From: Bordetella parapertussis
GTDB taxonomy: Bacteria > Pseudomonadota > Gammaproteobacteria > Burkholderiales > Burkholderiaceae_C
Length of the DNA: 12,875 nt
Direction: 5' to 3'
Assembly: GCA_945875935.1 (NCBI GenBank)
Contig: CAMCNE010000064.1
Span: forward strand, 1-12,875
The notes under the pieces were generated by a model. It ran no database searches. It was given only the letters and a program-made list of their open reading frames with translations, and had not been told where the DNA came from. Both the position numbers and the translations under genes were made by a program. This document shows, in pieces, positions 7,046-12,875 of this stretch (position 1 is its first letter; every line of letters begins with the position of its first letter).

Positions 7046-8148
7046 CATCTGCAAACCTCAGACCCCTCGCCGCAGCGTTCATGGCTGTGGCCGTGCTTGT
7101 TTCTTTGGCCGGCTGCGGCAAGCCGGGCCCCGTCATGCAAGGGCCCCCGGCGGTGATGCCGGTGACGGTGCAAACGCTGGCGAGCAAACGCATCCGCGAC
7201 GTGGTCGAACTGGATGGCTCGGTGTCGGCATCGAAGACGGTGAACCTGGTGGCCGTGGTCGCCGGCACGCTGCAAAAGATCGGCTTTCGTGAAGGCGAGC
7301 GCGTCAAGGCCGGCCAGCTGCTGTTTCTCATTGATCAAGGCCAGTACAAGGCGAATCTGCTGAGCAGCCAGGCCAACCTCGACAAGTGCCAGGCCGACTA
7401 CAAGCGCCAGACCGAGCTGCTGGCGGAAAACGCCAATTCGCAGGCCAATGTCGAGACCTCGCTGGCCAACCTGAAGCAGGCGGTGGCCAGCGTGCAACTG
7501 GCCCAGATCAACCTCGACTACACCGAAGTCAGGGCGCCGTTCGACGGCGTCATCAGCCGCACCCAGGTCGATGCCGGCAACTACGTGGGTGCCACCCAGG
7601 GCGGCACCTTGCTGGCCACGCTGATGAAAGTTTCGCCGGCCTATGTTTACGCCTCGATCGGTGAGCGCGAGGCGATTCGCATGCGTCGCGGTGGCGCTCC
7701 CACGCCAGGTGCCGATGGTTCCTTTGCGAAGGTGTTCGCGCGGCTGCAAGGCGAAAGCGGCGACGGCGAGCCAGGCGTGCTCGATTTCATCGACCACCAG
7801 GTGAATCAGACCAGCGGCACGGTGCAGGTTCGCGGCCGATTCGACAACCGCGATCTGCATCTGGTCCCTGGCTTCTATTCGAAGCTGACCATCGAAAAGG
7901 GCGCCGAGCGTGATGCGCTGTCGCTGCCGCGTGAGCTGGTCCTGTCCGACCAGCAAGGCGAGTACGTCTTTGTGGTCGGCACCGACGGGCGTGCGCACCG
8001 CAAGAACGTCACCACCGTGTTGCTGCCCGGCGAGCAAAAGGAAGTGACCAGCGGTCTGGCTGCCGGCGAGCGGGTGGTCGACAAGGGCGCCAACCGGCTG
8101 ACCGATGGCCAAGCCGTTGAGGTCGTCGACCCAGGTCAACCCGGATGA
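7042..8148 (+). CDS. RND efflux periplasmic adaptor lipoprotein (AcrA/MdtA, HlyD family)
   Basis: The membrane-fusion protein that joins an RND pump to the outer-membrane channel. The 368-residue protein has a lipoprotein signal ending SLAGC with C25 as the lipid anchor. The barrel-sandwich (lipoyl-like) halves are visible as VAGTLQKIGFREGERVKAG (about 73-91) and VRAPFDGVISRTQVDAGNYV. Between them lies a short alpha-hairpin rich in Gln, Asn and Leu, as in RND rather than ABC adaptors. Then come the beta-barrel (YVYASIGERE) and the C-terminal membrane-proximal domain (VPGFYSKLTI, LPRELVLSDQQGEYVFVV). The ATG overlaps the upstream stop (ATGA) and has a good ribosome site. It is the only adaptor seen here and precedes two pump genes, so one adaptor probably serves both. 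Longer starts in this frame lie inside the outer-membrane factor gene and are rejected. Confidence 0.93.
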   Translation: MTSANLRPLAAAFMAVAVLVSLAGCGKPGPVMQGPPAVMPVTVQTLASKRIRDVVELDGSVSASKTVNLVAVVAGTLQKIGFREGERVKAGQLLFLIDQGQYKANLLSSQANLDKCQADYKRQTELLAENANSQANVETSLANLKQAVASVQLAQINLDYTEVRAPFDGVISRTQVDAGNYVGATQGGTLLATLMKVSPAYVYASIGEREAIRMRRGGAPTPGADGSFAKVFARLQGESGDGEPGVLDFIDHQVNQTSGTVQVRGRFDNRDLHLVPGFYSKLTIEKGAERDALSLPRELVLSDQQGEYVFVVGTDGRAHRKNVTTVLLPGEQKEVTSGLAAGERVVDKGANRLTDGQAVEVVDPGQPG

Positions 8149-8157
8149 ATCGGGCAG

Positions 8158-8174
8158 GGTTCCCGCAGGGAGCC
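8158..8174 (+). promoter_or_regulatory. Hairpin between the adaptor gene and the first pump gene
   Basis: GGTTCCC (8158-8164) pairs with GGGAGCC (8168-8174) over 7 base pairs with one G-U wobble, closing a GCA triloop. The stem ends directly before the GGAG ribosome site of the first pump. It locks up another GGGAG (8168-8172). No T-run follows, so it is not a terminator. It may protect or cut the transcript, or tune translation of the pump relative to the adaptor; the function is inferred. Confidence 0.45.
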
Positions 8175-8178
8175 GGAG
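8175..8178 (+). promoter_or_regulatory. Shine-Dalgarno site of the first RND pump
   Basis: GGAG lies 7 bases before the ATG at 8186. It supports the start giving MIARFFIDRP, the usual opening of AcrB-type pumps, over the longer open frame from 8105 that would overlap the adaptor gene. Confidence 0.7.
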
Positions 8179-8185
8179 CGCGTCG

Positions 8186-11100
8186 ATGATCGCCCGCTTC
8201 TTCATCGATCGGCCCATCCTCGCCAACGTGCTGGCGCTGCTGATGCTGCTTTTGGGTGCGGTGTCGCTGGTCAACCTGCCGGTCGCTCAGTACCCGCAGC
8301 TCACGCCACCGACCATCCAGGTCACCACCAGCTACCCGGGGGCCAATGCGCTCACGGTGCAGCAGCAGGTGGCGCGCACGATCGAGCAGCAGGTCAATGG
8401 CGTGGAGGGCATGATCTACATGCAATCCAACTCGTCCAATGACGGTCGCTATTCGCTGACCGTGACCTTTGCGGTGGGAACCAACACCGATCAGGCGCAA
8501 GTGGCGGTGCAAAACAGGGTGGCGATCGCCACGCCCAAGCTGCCGTCGTCGGTGCAGCAGCAAGGCGTGGTGACCAAGAAGAAGTCGACCGCCATCTTGC
8601 AGATCGTGACGCTGACGTCGACCAACCCGAAGTTCGACGGGCTGTTCCTGAGCAACTACACCACCTTGCACCTGCACGACCGTCTGGCGCGACTGCCCGG
8701 CGTGTCCGATGTCACCGTGTTCGGCATCGGCCAGTACGCCATGCGCGTGTGGCTCGACGCCGCGCAGATGAGCCAGCGCGGCTTGAACCCGTCTGATATC
8801 TCCAACGTCATCAGCCAGCAGAACCAGACGGTCACCGCGGGGCAGACCGGCATGCCGCCGGCACCCGCCGGTCAGCAGCAGCAACTCACGATCAATGTCG
8901 ACGGCTCGCTGACCAACCCCGAAGACTTCGGCGATCTGATCGTGGCCACCGCATCAGACGGCAGCACCACTCGGCTGCGTGACGTGGCGCGCATCGAGCT
9001 GGGCAGTGCCAACTACAGCCAGACCTTCCATCTCGACAACCGCCCGGCCGCGGGTATCGCGATCTACCAGCTGCCCGACGCCAACGCGCTCGACACGGCG
9101 AACGCCGTGCGCGAGGAGATGGAGCGCCTGGCCGCTGATTTCCCGCCAGGGGTGGGCTACACGATTCCGCTCGACACCACCAAATTTGTCACCGCGTCCA
9201 TCAATGAGGTCTATCACACGCTGTTCGAGGCTGGCGCGCTCGTGCTGGTGGTGATTCTGGTGTTCCTGCAGAACTGGCGAGCCATGGCCGTGCCTGCCAC
9301 CACCGTGCCCATCACCATCATCGGGGCCTTCGCGGCGATGGCCGCACTGGGCTTTTCCATCAACCTGCTCACGCTGTTCGCCTTGGTGCTGTGCATCGGC
9401 ATCGTGGTCGACGATGCGATCGTCGTGGTCGAAGGCGTGGCCCAGCACCTCGAGCGCGGCAAGACGGGCAAAGAGGCCGCGATCGAGGCCATGCGCGAGC
9501 TGATCGGCCCGATCATCGGCATCACGCTGGTGCTGGCTTCGGTGTTCCTGCCGGCGGCGTTCATTCCCGGCATCACGGGGCAGATGTACCGACAGTTCGC
9601 ACTGGTCATCGCCGCCACCGCCATCCTCTCGGGCATCAACGCGATCACCTTGAAGCCCACGCAGTCGGCCCGGTATCTGCGCGCGCCCGATCCCCATCAC
9701 AAGCCAGGCTGGTTCTCACGCGTGTTCAACCGCCTTCTCGGTCGCTTCGAGGATGCCTACATTCGCCTGGCCGCGCGCATGATCCGGCACTGCTGGCTCA
9801 GCGCCTTCGTCGCGTTTGTCTTGATCGGCGCTGCGATCTTCGGCTTCATGCGGGTGCCCACGGGCTTTATCCCGACCGAGGATCAGGGCTACATGCTGAT
9901 CGCGGTGCAGTTGCCCGACGCCGCATCTTTGCAGCGCACCGATGAGGTGTTGCGCGAGATCGCTGACAAGAGCCGCGCGGTGCCCGGCGTCGAGCACGCG
10001 CTCACCATCGGCGGTGTTTCACCGCTGGACGCCAACGCCAGCGTGTCCAGCGCGGGGCTGGTCTACCTGACGCTGGTGGATTGGTCCAAACGCGGACCCG
10101 GTCAGGACTTGCTGAGCCTGTACGAAAACCTCAGCAAGGCGATGAACGAGATCCCCGGCGTCAGCGCCAAGGTGCTGGTGCCGCCGCCGATTCCCGGGCT
10201 GGGCTTGTCCGGCGGGTTCCAGATGCAGGTGCAGCTGACCGATGGCAGCAACGACTACCGCAAGCTCGAGCGGGCCACCCAGGCCGTGGTTGATGCGGCG
10301 AGTGCCGACGAGCGCATCATGCTGGCGTTCACCTCGTTGCGGGTGTCCGTGCCTCAGGTGCGCCTGTCGCTCAACGCGGCGCGCGCCGAGACGCTCGGGG
10401 TGTCCGTGGGTGCGGCCTACAGCGCGATCGAAAGCTATCTCGGCGCGTCTTACGTCAACCAGTTCCCCAAGTTCGGGCAGAACTTTGCGGTCTACCTGCA
10501 AGCCGATGACAAGTTCCGGCGCGATCTGGACGCCGTGGGTCGCTTGACGGTGCGCAGCAGTTCGGGCGCGATGGTCCCGCTGAGCGCCTTCATGGACTTC
10601 ACCTCGGTCACCGGGCCGGCGGTTGCCCAGCAATTCAACCTGATGCCCACGGCCGTGATCAACGGCGCTGCGGCCAACGGCCACAGCTCAGGCGAAGCCT
10701 TGGCTTTGCTTGAAGAGCTGGCTGGGCGGCTGCTGCCGCCTGGGGTGGGTTACGAGTGGGCCGGCATGTCGTATCAGGAAAAGCTGGTCGGTGGCGCGGT
10801 GGGTCTGGTGTTCGCGCTGGCACTGCTGCTCGTCTATCTGGTGCTGGCTGGGCAGTACGAGTCGTGGCTGACGCCGGTGCCTGTGTTGCTGGCCGTGCCC
10901 TTGTCGCTGGTCGGCACGGTGGCTTTGCTGCTCGCGGTGGGTCTGCCCAACAACATCTATGTGCAAATCGGTCTGGTGCTGCTGATTGCGATGTCGGCCA
11001 AGAACGCCATCCTCATCGTCGAGGTGGCCAATGAGCTGTTCCGATCGGGCGGCATGAGCCTGGAAAACGCGGCGCTCGAGGGCACGCGGCGCAGGTTCCG

Positions 11101-11368
11101 CCCCATCTTGATGACCTCGTTTGCCTTCATCCTCGGCGTGGTGCCCTTGATCGCCGCCAGCGGCGCCGGTGCGTCGGCGCGCAAGTCGATCGGCGTCACG
11201 GTGTTTTCGGGGATGCTCGCTTCGACAGTGCTGGCGGTGGCTTTCGTGCCGGTGTTTTTTGTGCTCATCGGAAAACTTCAATGCTGGCTGCAGGCACGGC
11301 GAGGTGCGGTGCCCGATGCCGGCATCGCGCTGACTGAGCCGGCAGACAAACAGGGAGCATCGAGTTGA
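8186..11368 (+). CDS. RND multidrug efflux pump, inner-membrane permease, AcrB/HAE1 type (first of two)
   Basis: A complete 1060-residue RND transporter (AcrB is 1049) that would expel drugs or other amphiphiles using the proton gradient. It starts MIARFFIDRP, with TM1 at about 10-30, then the first porter loop, TM2 from about 346, TM7 at about 535-555, the second porter loop, and TM8-TM12 from about 870. The proton relay is complete: D409-D410 in GIVVDDAIVVVE, K939 in SAKNAIL, R970 and T977 in RFRPILMTS, matching AcrB D407/D408, K940, R971 and T978. PPPIPGLGLSGGF lies in the region of the substrate switch loop. TM6 carries TLKPTQSA (K490), where AcrB has LTPALCA. The gene follows the adaptor by 37 bases, and its stop overlaps the start of a second, similar pump. 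Substrate is unknown; the class is secure, but assignment to a named system such as MdtB or MuxB is not. Confidence 0.95.
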   Translation: MIARFFIDRPILANVLALLMLLLGAVSLVNLPVAQYPQLTPPTIQVTTSYPGANALTVQQQVARTIEQQVNGVEGMIYMQSNSSNDGRYSLTVTFAVGTNTDQAQVAVQNRVAIATPKLPSSVQQQGVVTKKKSTAILQIVTLTSTNPKFDGLFLSNYTTLHLHDRLARLPGVSDVTVFGIGQYAMRVWLDAAQMSQRGLNPSDISNVISQQNQTVTAGQTGMPPAPAGQQQQLTINVDGSLTNPEDFGDLIVATASDGSTTRLRDVARIELGSANYSQTFHLDNRPAAGIAIYQLPDANALDTANAVREEMERLAADFPPGVGYTIPLDTTKFVTASINEVYHTLFEAGALVLVVILVFLQNWRAMAVPATTVPITIIGAFAAMAALGFSINLLTLFALVLCIGIVVDDAIVVVEGVAQHLERGKTGKEAAIEAMRELIGPIIGITLVLASVFLPAAFIPGITGQMYRQFALVIAATAILSGINAITLKPTQSARYLRAPDPHHKPGWFSRVFNRLLGRFEDAYIRLAARMIRHCWLSAFVAFVLIGAAIFGFMRVPTGFIPTEDQGYMLIAVQLPDAASLQRTDEVLREIADKSRAVPGVEHALTIGGVSPLDANASVSSAGLVYLTLVDWSKRGPGQDLLSLYENLSKAMNEIPGVSAKVLVPPPIPGLGLSGGFQMQVQLTDGSNDYRKLERATQAVVDAASADERIMLAFTSLRVSVPQVRLSLNAARAETLGVSVGAAYSAIESYLGASYVNQFPKFGQNFAVYLQADDKFRRDLDAVGRLTVRSSSGAMVPLSAFMDFTSVTGPAVAQQFNLMPTAVINGAAANGHSSGEALALLEELAGRLLPPGVGYEWAGMSYQEKLVGGAVGLVFALALLLVYLVLAGQYESWLTPVPVLLAVPLSLVGTVALLLAVGLPNNIYVQIGLVLLIAMSAKNAILIVEVANELFRSGGMSLENAALEGTRRRFRPILMTSFAFILGVVPLIAASGAGASARKSIGVTVFSGMLASTVLAVAFVPVFFVLIGKLQCWLQARRGAVPDAGIALTEPADKQGASS

Positions 11369-12590
11369 TCGCCAAGTTTTTCATCGAGCGGCCGGTGCTG
11401 GCCAATGTGGGCGCCATCCTGATGCTGGTGCTGGGCGCCGTGGCGGTGATCAACCTGCCGGTGGAGCAGTACCCCGCGCTGACGCCGCCCACCATCCAGG
11501 TCACCACCAGCTATCCGGGTGCCAGTGCCGCGGCGGTGCAGCAGCAAGTCGCGCGCGTCATCGAGCAGCAGGTCAATGGCGTCGAAGGCATGCTGTACAT
11601 GCAGTCGTATGCCTCCAACAGCGGCGACTACTCGCTGACCGTGAGTTTCGCGGTGGGCACCGATGCCGATCAGGCGCAAGTGGCCGTGCAAAACCGCGTC
11701 AACATCGCCATGCCCACGCTGCCCGATGCGGTGCAGCAGCAAGGCGTGTCGACCCTCAAGAAGTCCACCGCCATCTTGCAGATCATCACGCTGACGTCGT
11801 CGCAAAAGCATCACGACTCGCTGTTCCTCAGCAACTACGCCAGCTTGCAGTTGCGTGACCGGCTGGCCCGACTGCCCGGTGTGGCCGACGTCAAGGTGTT
11901 CGGCGTGGGCGACTATTCGATGCGCGTGTGGCTCGACACCGCGCAGATGCGCCAGCGCGGGCTCGATCCAGCCAGCGTCGTCAACATCATCAGCCAGCAA
12001 AACCAGAGCATCAGCGCCGGTCAGATCGGCATGCCGCCCACGCCGACCGGCCAGCAGCAGCAACTCACGGTGACCGTGGACAGCCCGATGACCAGCCCCG
12101 AGGACTTCGGCAAGCTGATCTTGCTCACCGCCTCCGACGGCAGCATCACGCGGCTGAAAGACGTGGCGCGGCTGGAACTGGGCAGCGTCGACTACAACCA
12201 GGACTTCCACTTCGACAACAAGCCGTCGGCCGGCATCACCATTTATCAGCTGCCGTCGGCCAATGCACTCGACACCTCCAAGGCCGTGCGTGACGTGCTC
12301 GACCAGGCGGCCAAGGACTTTCCCCAGGGCATGGCCTATGACGTGCCTTTCGACACCACGGTGTTCGTCAAGTCGTCGATTCACGAGATCTACCAAACGC
12401 TGATTGAAGCCGGCGTGCTGGTGCTCATCGTGATCCTGGTCTTCTTGCAGAACTGGCGCGCCACCATGGTGCCGGCCACCACCGTGCCCATCACCATCAT
12501 TGGCTCCTTCGCGGCGATGGCCGTGCTCGGGTTCAGCGTGAATTTCCTGACGCTGTTTGCGCTGGTGCTGTGCATCGGCATCGTGGTCGA
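8312..12590 (+). repeat. Short perfect direct repeats shared by the two pump genes
   Basis: Because the pump genes are paralogous, they contain long exact DNA matches 3179 bases apart. These include 23 bases at 8312-8334 and 11491-11513, 26 bases at 9296-9321 and 12475-12500, and 28 bases at 9384-9411 and 12563-12590. They code for conserved pump segments such as TIQVTTSY and LVLCIGIVVD. They are not mobile-element repeats but could support recombination that fuses or deletes a pump. Confidence 0.8.
11353..11367 (+). promoter_or_regulatory. Ribosome site and TTG start of the second pump
   Basis: GGGAG (11353-11357) is followed by 7 bases and TTG (11365-11367). The TTG overlaps the TGA of the first pump (TTGA). 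Translation from it gives MIAKFFIERPVLANV, which aligns residue for residue with the first pump's N-terminus. No in-frame ATG or GTG upstream of the conserved start offers an alternative that fits. Confidence 0.85.
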
Positions 12591-12875
12591 TGACGCCATC
12601 GTGGTCGTCGAGAGCGTGGCCCAGCACATCGAGCAGGGGCAAAGCCCCAGACAGGCGGCCATCGACGCGATGGGCGAGTTGATGGGCCCCATCATCGGCA
12701 TCACGCTGGTGCTGATCTCGGTGTTTCTGCCCGCGGCCTTCATCTCGGGCATCACCGGGCAGATGTACCGCCAGTTCGCATTGGTGATTGCCGCGACCGC
12801 GCTGCTCTCAGGCATCAACGCGATCACGCTCAAGCCCACCCAGTCGGCACAGTACCTGCGCGCACAAGACGCCAG
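11365..12875 (+). CDS. RND multidrug efflux pump, AcrB/HAE1 type (second of two, 3' end cut by window edge)
   Basis: About 503 residues of a second RND pump, open to the right edge; a full protein near 1050 residues is expected. It starts at TTG with a good ribosome site. Over the first 145 residues I count 114 identities with the first pump (about 79%) with no gaps, so the genes are a fairly recent tandem duplicate. Visible parts are TM1, the first porter loop (QYPALTPPTIQVTTSYPG, VARVIEQQVNGVEG) and TM2-TM6. The proton-relay pair D409-D410 (GIVVDDAIVVVES) and the unusual K490 in TLKPTQSA are kept. The overlap with the first pump implies coupled translation and similar amounts. It could form mixed trimers with the first pump, as MdtB and MdtC do, or act as a separate pump with another substrate range sharing the adaptor. 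The second half, with the Lys/Thr relay residues, is not visible. Confidence 0.93.
   Translation, partial: MIAKFFIERPVLANVGAILMLVLGAVAVINLPVEQYPALTPPTIQVTTSYPGASAAAVQQQVARVIEQQVNGVEGMLYMQSYASNSGDYSLTVSFAVGTDADQAQVAVQNRVNIAMPTLPDAVQQQGVSTLKKSTAILQIITLTSSQKHHDSLFLSNYASLQLRDRLARLPGVADVKVFGVGDYSMRVWLDTAQMRQRGLDPASVVNIISQQNQSISAGQIGMPPTPTGQQQQLTVTVDSPMTSPEDFGKLILLTASDGSITRLKDVARLELGSVDYNQDFHFDNKPSAGITIYQLPSANALDTSKAVRDVLDQAAKDFPQGMAYDVPFDTTVFVKSSIHEIYQTLIEAGVLVLIVILVFLQNWRATMVPATTVPITIIGSFAAMAVLGFSVNFLTLFALVLCIGIVVDDAIVVVESVAQHIEQGQSPRQAAIDAMGELMGPIIGITLVLISVFLPAAFISGITGQMYRQFALVIAATALLSGINAITLKPTQSAQYLRAQDA

Noticed and set aside
8105..8185. Longer start of the first pump
   Set aside because: It would overlap the adaptor's C-terminus and add a polar segment before the conserved MIARFFIDRP; the GGAG site supports 8186.
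6964..8274. 436-codon minus-strand open frame across the adaptor gene
   Set aside because: Fully antisense to a recognisable adaptor with conserved domains, with no ribosome site or family motif.
11278..12642. 454-codon open frame on the minus strand across the pump genes
   Set aside because: It lies antisense to two strongly conserved RND proteins; its translation is low-complexity His/Arg/Gly/Asp-rich, typical of GC-rich shadow frames.
1..12875. Mobile elements, tRNA genes, CRISPR arrays or phage remnants
   Set aside because: No transposase, integrase, terminal inverted repeats, tRNA fold or spaced repeats were seen on reading both strands; the only repeats come from paralogous pumps and cyclophilins.

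Overview
The window is GC-rich, densely packed bacterial chromosome. Gene order and protein character suggest a betaproteobacterium of the order Burkholderiales, most likely Comamonadaceae-like. This rests on the long N-terminus of LpxH, the paired cyclophilins beside it, and the cysS / alkA-like / accA cluster; it is inference, not a database match. No RNA genes, insertion sequences, CRISPR arrays or phage genes were found. No stretch longer than 300 bases lacks a gene.

Left arm (1-2266, minus strand). Reading leftward from the divergent junction there are four genes: an exported TPR protein, a periplasmic cyclophilin (ppiA-type), a cytoplasmic cyclophilin (ppiB-type) and lpxH, which runs off the left edge. 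The gaps are 40, 57 and 4 bases, so they probably form one transcript serving protein folding and lipid A synthesis.

Middle (2267-5561, plus strand). A divergent control region of about 240 bases precedes cysS (cysteinyl-tRNA synthetase), an AlkA-like DNA glycosylase overlapping cysS by ATGA, and accA (acetyl-CoA carboxyltransferase alpha subunit). These are housekeeping genes.

Right arm (about 5612-12875, plus strand). A complete tripartite efflux operon follows accA with almost no gap: an outer-membrane factor lipoprotein (NodT/OprM type), a periplasmic adaptor lipoprotein (AcrA/MdtA type), then two AcrB-type RND pumps in tandem. The adaptor overlaps the outer-membrane gene by ATGA. The second pump begins at a TTG codon overlapping the stop of the first and is cut off by the window edge after about 503 residues. 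The two pumps match at about 79% over their first 145 residues (hand count) and both keep the proton-relay Asp pair, so both look functional as far as they can be read. The best candidate for something unusual is this one-adaptor, two-pump layout, which resembles MdtABC/MuxABC heteromeric pumps but is built from AcrB/HAE1-like proteins. No regulator lies next to the operon inside the window. I found no clearly novel system beyond this.
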